From Diphasiastrum complanatum (lineage: Eukaryota; Streptophyta; Lycopodiopsida; Lycopodiales; Lycopodiaceae): 64,000 nt of DNA. A model generated the notes under the pieces. The model was given only the letters and a program-made list of their open reading frames with translations, was not told the origin of the DNA and did not search any database. Within the stretch, counting starts at the first letter, position 1. Each line of letters begins with the position of its first letter. Positions 1 to 11,271 of the stretch are shown piece by piece. The translations under genes and the position numbers were made by a program. The stretch lies in the NCBI GenBank assembly GCA_029204225.1, contig MU831836.1:1-64000 (forward strand), written 5' to 3'.

Positions 1-401
1 TCCTCAACATAGGACGAACTATTATGGTTCTCCTGTCTGCTTTGAGCTTGTTTGTTTCTTAGGTTCTGGCGGTAGTCCATGGCTTCATGACCCTTCTTAT
101 GACAATGGATACACTCAATTTTTGGATTGAGCCAACACGAATATACAGTATGTCCTTCACGTTTGCATCTCACGCATGTCTGCTTGTCTCCACTCTATTG
201 TTTCAACCTTCCTTTGTTCTTCCATTTGCCTTTGATGGCTCCTTCTTGCTTGCTGGTCTCGATCCTGCTTTCGATCTGACTCCCTCTTAGGCTTGAATTG
301 TTTCTTTGTCTTCTCCTTGTTGTTGTAGAGGGCTTGGTCAGAAGGATCCTTGTGATCAAGGTGCTCTCAATCTTCAACTTCTTTTCAAATATCGACAACA
401 A
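1..401 (-). pseudogene. Copia-type gag C-terminal fragment with zinc knuckles
   Basis: Read on the minus strand, a basic K/R-rich stretch leads, after one in-frame stop near 195, into a CX2CX4HX4C zinc knuckle (C-V-R-C...H...C, about 125-180). A second knuckle-like block follows in which the last Cys is Tyr. Such knuckles are the nucleocapsid part of LTR-retrotransposon Gag and bind element RNA. No protease motif follows before the window edge, so the piece is partial. It is separate from the element to its right, whose LTR starts at 421. Retroelement gag is well supported; copia rather than gypsy is inferred from the neighbours. Confidence 0.6.
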
Positions 402-420
402 CCTTTTCGACTGTCATAGT

Positions 421-1216
421 TGACAAGATTTCCAAAATTCACACGTGTGGGGAATGTCCACAAGTATGATTGATCTTGATTAAGCTTTGTGATTGGCACA
501 GTAACATGATTCTAGATTGATTAGCAAGATCTAGTTCAGAAGAAATGGCATAACCACAATCTAACATGCTAAGCAACTGAATATGATAGCAATGAATCAA
601 AGAATGAACACAAGTACAAGATTTTAGTGTATTAGCATTAGCTTCAACATGAGTTAGAGAGAGAAATCTAGAGAGGTAACAGCAAAATAGTTTAGATCCA
701 AAATGGTATGAGCTGTAGCTACAAAACTTTGGTACTTCATCATTGATTGTGAGGAGAGCTACACATATTTATGGAGTTTGAGGTAGCACAAGGTAGAACC
801 ACATCCATCCATTCCAAAATGACAACTAAAGTGACATCTAGAGTCTATGTGACATTTGTCACTTGCCATGCATGAAATTCTACCAACTTTTTACAAGTGT
901 GCTAGTTCTAACTAACAAAGTACAAACCATCATGCATGCGTCCATTACACTTTGTGCATGCCTTGCATGTCACTATGAATCACTTACAATTAATGCGTGT
1001 GAATTGCCACGAGTTTCTACAAGCATGACTTTGCTAATTCTATGTCTACAATTATATTCAAGTTGTATTCTTCAATCAGATATTACATAACCATGTAGCT
1101 CGAGTTCTATGTAGACCAAACTTGGCATTTTGCATTTATGAGACTACATACTTGCATGGTACAACATTTGTAGCAAGCCAAGAAATCAATGTGGATTGTT
1201 TTTCCAATTTTAAACA
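421..1216 (-). repeat. LTR of copia element A (3' LTR)
   Basis: This 796-bp sequence starts TGACAAGATT and ends in TTTTAAACA on the plus strand (TG...CA in either orientation). It matches 6662-7455 almost base for base in many stretches. On its right it abuts a purine-rich tract on the minus strand (1217-1230), the expected polypurine tract of a minus-strand element, which makes it the 3' LTR. It carries the palindrome CACACGTGTG at 440-449. No target-site duplicate of the left flank (ATAGT) was found, as expected from the rearranged right side. Confidence 0.85.
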
Positions 1217-2936
1217 CTCCTCCTAAAAAGTAATCTATATTGATTTGAGCATGGATGAACCAATAGGCTGAACCATATAAATTCTTTTCTTCTAGATACC
1301 CATTTAGAAATGCATTAGAGACATCTAGTTGAAGAACTTGCCAATTGAAAAAAATAAGCAAGAGAAATTATGATTCTAATTGATATCATCTTCGCAACTG
1401 GGGCAAAGGTCTCCTTCATAATCAAGTCCATAAACGTGAGCAAAACCTTTAGCACAAAACCTAGCCTTGTACTTGTTGATTGTGCCATCTTGGATTATAG
1501 TTGACTCGAAAAAACCACTTGCAACCAATGATGTGGTTGTTGGATGGAAGATCCACAAGCTCCCATGTCTTATTGGCCATCAAAGCTTCATATTCCTCCT
1601 TCGTGGCAAGGTACCATTCCTTCGAGTTGAGTGCATCATATACATCCTTCGGCTCCTCATGAGAAATAAATAAGCAAAATTAGTGGAGTTGATTTCCACT
1701 TGCTTGCCTCTATCTTTCTTAGGTAAGCCTTCTAGACTCGGATCTTTCCCTTTGAGATCTCCTTGGTGAAAAGATTCGAGGTGACTCCTCCTCAATTCTC
1801 GGCCCCATCTCTTCATGATAGTCTTCAAGGGTGATGATTGGAGTATCTTTGTGAGAATCTTTGAACTCGGCCTCCTCAAGAATGTATTTTTGAGCTTCAT
1901 GGAATATAACATCCCTACTCTCAATTGTAGTTGAGGTAGAGGGAACATAGATTCTGTAAGCTTTCTTGTTGGATGCATATCCAACCATGATCCCTTTAAT
2001 AGAATCAGGATCATCTCTTTTCCTCGTTTCCAAGGGCATATTAACAAAGCAAGCACAACCAAAAACTCTAAGGTGATCTACCTTAGGTTTCTTCTTAAAC
2101 AAGACTTCAAAAGGTGATTTTCCAGCAAGTGCATTGTGAGGTAATCTATTGCACAAATAGTTTGCACAATCTATAGCTTCACCCCAGTAAGCAATAGACA
2201 AAGAAGCTGCTACTCGAATTGCTTTAGCACATTCACATAAAGATTTGTTTTTCCTCTCAGCTACTCCATTTTTAGATGGAGAATAAGCACAAGAAAACTC
2301 TCTCTTTATTCCTTCACCTTCACAGTATTCATGAAACTTGTTGGAGATGTATTCACCTCCTCCATCACATCTTAAAGCTTTAACTTTGAAAGAAAACTAT
2401 TTCTCAACATAAGCTTTGAAGAGTAGGAAGTGATAAAAAACCATAGCCTTTGAAGAAAGTAGATACAACCAAGTATACCTAGTAAAGTCATCAATATAGG
2501 TGACAAAACATGTTGTACCACCAATACTTTTAGAAGAGGAAAAATGTACATCTGAGTGTATAAGCTCCAAAGGATGAGTAGTCTTTATAAAAGATTTCTG
2601 ATATGACTTTCTGTGTGACTTTGCAATGGCACAAGCCTCAAAGGCTTGAAATCTTTAGAAAGAGACTTTGGAAAACCAATAGCCTTCACCTTCTTAACCA
2701 TAGAAGACATAGATTTAAAGTTAGGATGACCCAACCTTCTATGCCACAGCTCCTCCTTAGATAACAAAACAACTTCACAAAGGGTTGCATTCTCATAAGA
2801 ATTCAACTTAAAAATTCCACCACATCTAGATCCATCAGCAAGGATCTCATCATTTCTCTTGATAAAACAAGTATTGGAGTTGAACTTTACATCACAACCA
2901 TTATCAAGCAACTTTCCCACACTCATTAAGTGGAAT
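1217..2936 (-). pseudogene. Copia A integrase / truncated RT, 3' half
   Basis: The minus strand encodes GAG-pre-integrase (the LWHRRLGHP block near 2740), the integrase core, then the integrase C-terminal region and linker (2201-1719: WGEAIDCANYLCNRLP..., KSPFEVLFKKKP, RVFGC). The RT opening is W-V-F-H then QLDVSNAFLNGYLEE. RT stops at about 1250, where the sequence jumps to the pre-LTR region; compared with the related copy at 7456-9605, 1097 bp is missing between two CATGGAT repeats. Frameshifts break the frame around 1560-1720 and 2210-2580. RT catalytic residues and RNase H are lost, so it cannot make functional Pol. Confidence 0.8.
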
Positions 2937-3888
2937 GACCATGTAGGAACTTTTATTTCTAAGCAAATACAATAAATGCAAGTAGACCCCTCTTAAAGAA
3001 AGTAGAGTGAGCCACCTTTTGATGGTGACCTGTAGTGGAGAGCAATATTCCACTTGTAATTTGTGAAATGTGGAAATTCCACTAGGATGCCACCTAAGGA
3101 GCTCTCTTGCTTATTTAAGAGACTCCCTCTTTGCGAAGAGGAGCTTTTTGCATTGTATCTACTCCATGCTTAATAAGAAGATTTTCCATGAGTTGATGCT
3201 ATACTAAGCTCCTTGATCATGTTGATTTTCTTGAGTGATGCCCCTATGATCATGCCCTTCCATTCATATTGTGTGTGGTTGTGGATTTAGAGTAGATTAG
3301 TGTTCTTGCTTTCCTAGTTGTGGATTATATTTCTTGTTTTCTTGTGGATTAATGTAGGAGCCAGCATTCAAGTAAACTAAAGAGGCTAGAAATGTGGCAT
3401 AAATCTTGCATATTCTCTAACATTCTAGTTCTTGATGTTCTTGGGATGTCCAAGAATCAAAAGGCTGGTTAGTTTCTTGATTCTTGGACTTCTAACATGC
3501 TGTAGATTAGTTCTTGTTTCTTGTTTATCAGTTTATGCAAATGTAGCTCAGTTCAGTGTAGTGTAGGATCTGATTTCAATCCGTTTTTAGAGTAAGTAGT
3601 AGTAGAAACTACTGAACGTTCATTGGTTTGCATGCTGATCTGTGAATGAGTGTTCTTGGCTTGCATCCTATGTAGAATATAAGTGCGTTCAAGAGTGACG
3701 TCCCTAAGTAGTCCTCTGACAGGCAGGACAAAGAAAATCCATACTACAGAGTCCTGGGCATTGTAACACATAAGAAATAGTCAAGTAATGCCCAAACGAG
3801 TCTGGTAACAGACAAGAAATAGATTTGTAAGCAAGAAGCAGAAAAGTAAACAACAGGTCCTCTGGAGCAGGGGATTTGTCAACACTTA
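2937..3888 (+). repeat. Truncated LTR of family B
   Basis: This matches the LTRs at 20563-21693 and 53164-54268: shared GTGAGCCACCTTTTGATGGTGA block, TTGCTTATTTAAG promoter-like motif, and terminus ...TTTGTCAACA. Compared with those it lacks about the first 200 bp (the TGTTGGC... start) and begins at TGGAATGACC. Both ends abut copia A integrase sequence, but the flanks overlap by about 850 bp instead of being contiguous. It is therefore a remnant carried in by rearrangement, not a clean solo LTR with a target duplication. Confidence 0.75.
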
Positions 3889-5893
3889 GGTTTCTTCTTA
3901 AACAAGACTTCAAAAGGTGATTTTCCAGCAAGTGCATTGTGAGGTAACCTATTGCACAAATAGTTTGCACAATTTATAGCTTCACCCCAATAATCAATAG
4001 GCAAAGAAGCTGCTACTCGAATTTCTTTAGCACATTCACATAAAGATCTGTTTTTCCTCTCAACTACTCCATTTTGAGATGGAGAATAAGCACAAGAAAA
4101 CTCTCTCTTTATTCCTTCACCTTCACAATATTCATGAAACTTGTTGGAGATGTATTTACCTCCTCCATCACATCTTAAAGCTTTAACTTTGAAAGAAAAC
4201 TGTTTCTCAACATAAGCTTTGAAGATTAGGAAGTGATAAAAAACCATAGCCTTTGAAGAAAGTAGATACAACCAAGTATATCTAGTAAAGTCATCAATAA
4301 AGGTGACAAAACATGTTGCACCACCAATACTTTTAGAAGAGGAAAAATGTACATCTGAGTGTATAAGCTCCAAAGGACGAGTAGTCTTTATAAAAGACTT
4401 CTGATATGGCTTTCCGTGTGACTTTGCAATGGCACAAGTCTCAAAGGCTTGAAATCTTTAGAAAGAGATTCTGGAAGACCAATAGCCTTCACCTTCTTAA
4501 CCATAGAAGACATAGATTTAAAGTTAGGATGACCCAACCTTCTATGCCACAGCTCCTCCTTAGATAACAAAACAGCTTCACAAAGGTTTGCATTCTCATA
4601 AGAATTCAACTTAAAAATTCCACCACATCTAGATCCATCCGCAAGGATCTCATCATTTCTCTTGATAAAACAAGTATTGGAGTTGAACTTTACATCACAA
4701 CCATTATCAAGCAACTTTCCAACACTCATTAAGTTCTTTGTAAGCTTTGGAATGAAAAGAACATTAGAAAGTGCAAGAACTTTTGAAGCAGCAAGTTTCA
4801 ATGGAATGTTGCCAATTCCTTCTATTGGGCACTCATGATCATTAGCTGTGTAAATAAATCTCTTGAGTCCTTTGAAAGGTAAGATTGAGTCAAATGACTC
4901 CTTTGAATAGCACATATGTGAAGAAGCTCCACTGTCTATGTACCAAGCTCCATCTTTCTTGGAAGGTGATGAAGAAAAACTGGACACCATGAGTGATCCT
5001 TCTCCATCACTTGCAGCAGAATCTTCTTCAATCTCTTTGGAGAGATTAGCTTGCTTGAGTTGGTTTTTCTTCTTGAAGCAATTAGAGGCATAGTGCCCCT
5101 TCTTGCCACAAAAGAAACACTTCACTTTCTTCTTTTTGGACTTTGAGTTAGAAGGATGAGATGTATCATCCTCTTCACCATCTTTGTCTCGATCTTTGGC
5201 TTTGTCTTTGTTGGATGCTTGAGAGAACTAATTCTTACTCCTTCCTTTCTGCTTGCCTTTGACAAAGAGGGCTTTGTCAGTTCCACCATGCTCGAGTTTG
5301 TTCATCCTGGAGAGTTTATGGCTTTGTCTAGATTCTTCAAAAATAAGAATTCCTTGGAGAGTTTCTAGATTAGGCAATTCCTCCTTAATAGCAAAAGACT
5401 GAACAAGATTATCATAGTCATCTCTCAAGCCATTCAGTATGACTTAAACTAGCTCATCTTGGTTAATAGTAACACCAACACACGAAAGCTCTCTATGTAA
5501 ATCTTTAACTCTCAGAACATAGTTAGATGCACTCTCTTCACTTTTTTGAAAACTTTGGAAAATTTGATTCCTAAGAGTGAGTATTCTAAAAGTATTCTTT
5601 ACTTCATAGATGATAATTAGTGCATCTCAAGCTTCTTTGGCTGTAGTGCAAGATCCTATCTCTCTCAGAATTTCATTACATACATTCATCTTAATGAAAT
5701 GTAGAGCCATTCTAGCTCTTTTCTTATACTTAAGAATTTCAGCCTGTGCTTGAGACTCCTCCTCAACACCAAGCACAATATCCATAACATCCTGGAGTAT
5801 CAAAATAGGCTCCATTCTGAACTTCCAAATTGAGTAATTAGACGTGTTTAGTCTTTCACTGGCTTCTAGAAGATATCCTCCCTGAGATGCCAT
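3889..5893 (-). pseudogene. Copia A gag-protease-integrase, 5' half
   Basis: The frame begins at ATG 5893 (MASQGGYLLEASERL), the usual UBN2-like Gag of plant copia. It continues with stops and shifts through 5228 to a CFFCGKKGHYASNC knuckle (about 5120-5080), then WYIDSGASSHMC (retropepsin D-S-G, about 4950), the GAG-pre-integrase block LWHRRLGHPNF, and the integrase core with D in HSDVHF, D in RCDGGGKY and E in VVERKNRSL. All three DDE residues are visible, but a frameshift near 4380 separates them from protease. The piece ends at 3889 inside integrase, where the foreign LTR begins. Gag packages RNA; protease and integrase process and insert the element. Confidence 0.85.
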
Positions 5894-6648
5894 TTTAATG
5901 AAGACTTCTTAGTTATTGGACTGAGATATGTTTGAGCTTGTTCCAATTAGACTTAAAGTTGATGCTCTCTTTCACTATAGGTATTTTCAAGGACGTACTA
6001 CCTTCCTATGTGAAACACTTGCAACTGTATTTGAGGTGACTCTCAAATATTCCACAAAACAAGTTATCTAGATCAGACACACAAAGTGGATTGAGACACT
6101 TTGGCTAGTTTGAATCCTACTTTTGGCACGTGTGGAATGCTTCAAAAGAAAATGTAATTGACTCTCAAAAGGCTCAAAAGGTGTTCATTACTTCAAACTC
6201 AGTCTTGATCTTCAGTTTTTTGTGTAGGATGCTCAAAACAATGGATTCAGAACAAAGCAAGATTGAATCAAATCAAAATGTTGTCACTCGGATTTTGGAC
6301 CTATCCTTAACTTGTTTAAGAGCTAATAACTTTTGATAGACACATTAGATTGATTTGGTTTCAATTTATATGGAAAGTACAGATCATAAGCTTTTCATTA
6401 GTTATAACACTACTATCTTTGGATCTATAAGCAAGGAGAACAAAGAGACTGAAAATCTTTGATTTTCACACGTGCGGAATTCCAGAATTCTGTACTACCA
6501 CATTTCAGGTCTGAAAGATCAGTTTCAATCCGATTTGATCCAAATACACTTCAGAGAAAGGTGAGAAAAAGTGCAAAACTACTTTTTTGCTTGCTTTAGC
6601 TCTCAGTTTCTTGCAGAATCATAGATGTTAGCATGCAAAGCTTAATTT
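5894..6648 (-). other. Copia A 5' leader (untranslated)
   Basis: This stretch lies between the primer-binding site and the gag start. It has no long open frame. It contains a CACACGTGCGG motif (about 6471-6481) similar to the LTR palindrome. Nothing else recognisable was seen. Confidence 0.6.
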
Positions 6649-6661
6649 GGCTCTGATACCA
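6649..6661 (-). promoter_or_regulatory. Primer-binding site (tRNA-iMet type)
   Basis: On the minus strand TGGTATCAGAGCC directly follows the CA end of the LTR at 6662. This is the standard copia primer-binding site, complementary to the 3' end of plant initiator tRNA-Met, and fixes both the element orientation and the LTR end. Confidence 0.92.
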
Positions 6662-7455
6662 TGACAAAATTTCCAATTCACACGTGTGGGGAATGTCCAC
6701 AAGTATGATTGATCTTGATTAAGCTTTGTGATTGGCACAATAACTTGATTCTAGATTGATTAGCAAGATCTAGTTCAGAAGAAATGGCTTAACCACAATC
6801 TAGCATGCTAAGCAACTGAATATGATAGCAATGAATCAAATAATGAACACAAGTACAAGATTTCAGTGTATTAGCATTAGCTTTAACACGAGTTAGAGAG
6901 AGAAATCTAGAGAGATAACAGGCAAAATAGCTTAGATCCAAAATGGCATGAGCTGTAGCTACAAAACTTTGGTTCGTCATCATTGATTGTGAGGAGAGCT
7001 ACACATATTTATGGAGTTTGAGGTAGCTCAAGGTAGAACCACAGCCATCCATTCCAAAATGACAACTAAAGTGACATCTAGAGTCTATGTGACATTTGTC
7101 ACTTGCTATGCATGAAATTCTACCAACTTTTTACAAGTGTGCTAGTTCTAATTAACAAAGTACAAATCATCATGCATGTGTCCATTACACTTTGTGCATG
7201 CCTTTTTTTCACTATGGATCACTTACAATTAATGCATGTGAATTGCCACGAGTTTCTACAAGCATGACTTTGCTAATTCTATGTCTACAAACTATGTGCA
7301 AGTTGTATTCTTCAATCTAGACATTACATAACCATGTAGCTCGAGTTCTATGTAGGCCAAACTTGGCATTTTGCATTTATGAGCTACATACTTGCATGGT
7401 ACAACATTTGTAGGAAGCCAAGAAATCAATATGGATTGTTTTTCCAATTTTAACA
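6662..7455 (-). repeat. LTR shared by element A and its right-hand neighbour
   Basis: This 794-bp LTR of the 421-1216 family starts TGACAAAATT and ends TTTTAACA. On its left is a primer-binding site (5' LTR of A). On its right, 7456-7469 is a second polypurine tract preceded by an RNase H C-terminus, so the same LTR is also the 3' LTR of the internal region 7456-9605. LTR-internal-LTR-internal arrays arise by unequal recombination. CACACGTGTG lies at 6679-6688. Confidence 0.88.
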
Positions 7456-9605
7456 CTCCACCTAAAAATAATCTATATTGATTTGAACATGGATCTTGGT
7501 ATAACTCCAAGATTGGCTCTATGCTTGATGAAGGAACTTTTGCTCAAAGGTTTGGTGAGCATATCATCAATACAAGATGATGTGTCGATGTGCTCCAAAT
7601 TGATTTCCCCTCCAATGAGCTTCTCTCTCACGAAGTGATGTGCAACTTCGATATGCTTGCTCCTTGCATGGAATATTGGGTTGTTGGAAAGGTCTTGAGC
7701 TGAAATGTTGTCGCACATGATCATAGGTAGATCCTATTCCAAGATTATCTTCAGCTCCACTAGTAACCTCTTGATCCAAAGCACTTCCTTTGTTGTTGTA
7801 GTGAGCACCTTGTACTCAGCTTCACATGATGAGAGTGATACAAGTATCTTCCTTTTTGGAAAGCCAAGATATATGACATAAGCACTTGTAGATTTCCGAT
7901 CTGCTCTATCACTTGCAAAATCCGAGTCAGAATAACCAATAATAAAAAGATCTTCAGTTTTATATAATAAACCAAAATCAAAAGTTGAAGATATATATCT
8001 AAGCACTCTCTTGGCCATTTTCCAATGATAGATAGTAGGATTTTGCATAGCCTAGCTCAACTTATGAACACAAAAGCTTATGTCAGGTCTAGTTATTGTG
8101 AGCCAAATTAAGGAGCCTATAAGACTTCTAAAAAGTGTGATATCCACGAAGGATCTTTCATCACCTTTGTTAGAGTCCTTTACATTTTGCTCCATAGGTG
8201 TTTCTATACTCTTACAATTCAACATATTGAACTTCTTTAACATTGAAAGAGCATACTTGGATTGACATACAAAAGTTTTATCTTTAAGAAAGTCAATCTC
8301 TAATCCTAGAATTTTTCCAAGATCTTGCATCTTGAACTCTTTTCCAAGTGCAATCTTGGTTTCCTCAACTAACTTGATACTACTTTCTGTCAGAATGATA
8401 TCACCAACATAAATAAGAAGAATGACAATATCTTTATCAAAAAACTTGACATATAAGAAAGGATCATAGTTATCAAGATTAAATCCTAGTAACTCAAGAA
8501 AGGTGTTAAGTTTAGAATACCATGACCTTGGAGCTTGCTTCAATCCATATAAACTTTTGAAGAGCAAGCAGACTTTTTCTTTGTCATGGATGAACCCAAT
8601 AGGTTGATCCATATAAATCTCTTCTTCTATATACCCATTTAGAAATGCATTAGAGACATCTAGTTGAAGAACTTGCCAATTGAAAAAATAAGCATGAGAA
8701 ATTATGATTTTGATTGATACCATCTTTGCAACTGGGGCAAAGGTCTCCTCATAATCAATTCCATAAACTTGAGCAAAACCTTTAGCACAAAGCCTAGCCT
8801 TGTACTTGCTGATTGTGCCATCTTGATTATCCTTGACTCAAAAAACCCACTTGCAACCAATGATGTGGTTGTTGGATGGAAGATCCACAAGCTCCCATGT
8901 CTTATTGGCCATCAAAGCTTCATATTCCTCCTTCATGGCAAGGTACCATTCCTTCGAGTTGAGTGCATCATATACATCATTTGGCTCCTCATGAGAAATA
9001 AAATAAGCACAATTAGTGGAGTTGATTTCCACTTGCTTGCCTCTATCTTCATAGGTAAGCCTTCTAGGCTCGGATCTTTCTCTTTGAGATCTCCTTGGTG
9101 AAAAGATTCGAGGTGACTCCTCCTCAATTCTCGGCCCCATCTCTCCATGATAGTCTTCAAGGGTGATGATTGGAGTATCTTTGTGAGAATCTTTGAACTC
9201 GGCCTCCTCAAGAATGTATTTTTGATCTTCATGGAATATAACATCCCTACTCTCAATTGTAGTTGAGGTAGAGGGAACATAGATTCTGTAAGCTTTCTTG
9301 TTGGATGCATATCCAACCATGATCCCTTTAATAGAATCAGGATCATCTCTTTTCCTCGTTTCCAAGGGCATATTAACAAAGCAAGCACAACCAAAAACTC
9401 TAAGATGATCTACCTTAGGTTTCTTCTTAAACAAGACTTCAAAAGGTGATTTTCCAGCAAGTGCATTGTGAGGTAATCTATTGCACAAATAGTTTGCACA
9501 ATCTATAGCTTCACCCCAATAAGCAATAGACAAAGAAGCTGCTACTCGAATTGCTTTAGCACATTCACATAAAGATCTGTTTTTCCTCTCAGCTATTCCA
9601 TTTTC
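7456..9605 (-). pseudogene. Copia A2 integrase C-term - RT - RNase H
   Basis: Reading right to left: the integrase end from VERKN (about 9600), the C-terminal domain (9533-8838: RVFGCACF, NKKAYRIY), the linker with DVYDALNSKEW, then RT (8723-8052) with QLDVSNAFLNGY, the LYGLKQAPRSW block and the catalytic motif as YVGD (8400-8411) instead of YVDD. Next come SLIGSLIWLTITRPDIS and RNase H (8048-7473; HARSKHIEVAHHFVRE, LTKPL). Several stops and shifts occur, for example near 8838 and 8050. The polypurine tract 7456-7469 and the LTR follow. The second catalytic Asp is replaced, so this RT would be dead even if translated. Confidence 0.88.
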
Positions 9606-11271
9606 TCTACTAGAGACTTGAACTTAATGAAAGCTTCATAAACAAGACTTTTTTTTTTATAGTAACTCAATCCATGTGAATCTAGTACAATCATGTATAA
9701 AAGTTACATACACCAAGGCACCTCCATTACTTGCATGTGAAAAACTATGTACATCAGAATGTATGAGATCCAAGGGAGAGAGAGATCTTGAAGAAGATCT
9801 CTTGTAAGAAGATTTGTGTGACTTTGCAAGGCCACATGCCTCACACATCTTTCCACACTTCTTGAAAGCTCTTGGTAGGCCGAGAGCTAGTTCCTTGCTT
9901 GTCATTGACTCCATAGATTGAAGATTAGGATGGCCTAATCTCTTATGCCAAAGCTCCACTTGAGATAGCTCCTCCCTAGCCAAGTTCACACTTTCACTTG
10001 CAACATTAGCATCCAATTACTTGAAAAGTCTACCTTGCTTAATGCCACTAGCTATGCACTTATCATATTTTAAGATGGAACGAACTCCATTCTTGAAATG
10101 TACATCTAGTCCATTGTCCATTAATTGTCCTACACTAAGCAAGTTTCTTGAAATGGTAGGAACATACAAAACATTATCTAGATCTATCCCTTTAGATGTG
10201 CCTAAGCAAAGAGGTATAGATCCTATGTCATCTATCTTGCATGCTTGATCACTAGCAGTGTATATTGACTTCTTAGAGTCATTACAACATAGAAGAGTAG
10301 AAAAATAATGCTTGTTAAAAGACATGTGGGAACTGGCCCCACTATCTATCCACCATATGTCTTGACTTGAAGTTGGTGTAGATGCAACCATTAAGGATGT
10401 GTTGAATCCATCCTATTCTTCTTCCTCTTGAGCAATGTTCCCTTGATCTCCTTTGGCTTGTTGATTCTTCTTCAAGTAGCATTCTGAGGCAAAGTGTCCT
10501 TTCTTTCCACAAACGAAACACTTGAGTTTTTCCTTCTTCTTCACTTTGCCTTTGAAAGTAGATCCTCCATTCTTCATCTCGGCCTCCTTGCCTTGATTTT
10601 TCTTGAATGGATGTTGCTTCTTCTTGTCTTTAGATGTAAAGTTAGCTTTATCCTCTCCTCCATTAAGTGACATGCTATCCATTCTTGTCTTGAGGTGTAG
10701 AAGCCTACTCTCCTCGACCACAAGAACATTGTGCAACTTTTCAATGGATGGAAGAGTGTCTTGAATGTCAAATTATTGGACTAAGTTGGTGAACTCATCA
10801 CCTAGACCATTCAAGATGATTTGTACTAGCTCTTGATCTTGGATCTTCTCTCCTATTGCACTTAACTCCTTGTTAAGAGATTTGATCCTAAGGACATACT
10901 CATGTCCACTCTCTCCACTTCCTTTCATGCTTTGAAAAACTTGATTTCTTAGCATGAGGATTCTTGAAGTATTATTGGATTCATAGATTCTCTTTAATGA
11001 ATCCCAAGCCTCTTTGGATGAGGTACAAGAAGACACCTCTTTCAAGAGGTCATTGCATACATTTAACTTTATGCAATGTAGAGCTAATCTTGCTCTCTTC
11101 TTGTATTTGGCTTGTTATTGGGGAGTTTGAGGCTCTTCCTTAACTCCATGAACTATGTCAAATAGATCATGGATCACTAGGAGTGATTCCATTCTCACTT
11201 TACAAATGGAATAATTTATGAAAGTGAGTCTCTCACTTGATTCCATCAAATATCCACCCATGGATGACATT
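9606..11271 (-). pseudogene. Copia D gag-protease-integrase N-terminal part
   Basis: Gag starts at ATG 11271 (MSSMGGYLMESSERL) and runs with stops through 10736-10413, with the knuckle CFVCGKKGHFASEC (about 10525-10480). Protease IWWIDSGASSHMS lies at about 10350, GAG-pre-integrase LWHKRLGHPNL plus C..C at 10016-9830, and the integrase start LIHSDVH to TRFTWIELL at 9750-9657. At about 9606 the frame runs into A-family integrase, missing the central core with the second Asp. Gag and integrase wording differ clearly from family A, so the joined piece is a chimera of two families. Confidence 0.82.

Larger units (their letters stand above)
421..7455 (-). mobile_element. Rearranged Ty1/copia retrotransposon A
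   Basis: Outer LTRs at 421-1216 and 6662-7455, a tRNA-Met primer-binding site at 6649-6661 and a polypurine tract at 1217-1230 define a minus-strand copia element. Reading right to left, the order is gag, protease, GAG-pre-integrase, integrase, then an interruption by a truncated foreign LTR (2937-3888), then part of integrase again, the start of RT and the 3' LTR. Most of RT and all of RNase H are missing. The integrase segment 2086-2936 repeats 3889-4736, so this is not a simple nested insertion. Confidence 0.8.

Noticed and set aside
2937-3888. Clean solo LTR insertion in copia A
   Set aside because: The flanks overlap by 850 bp rather than by a short target duplication, and the LTR lacks its first 200 bp.
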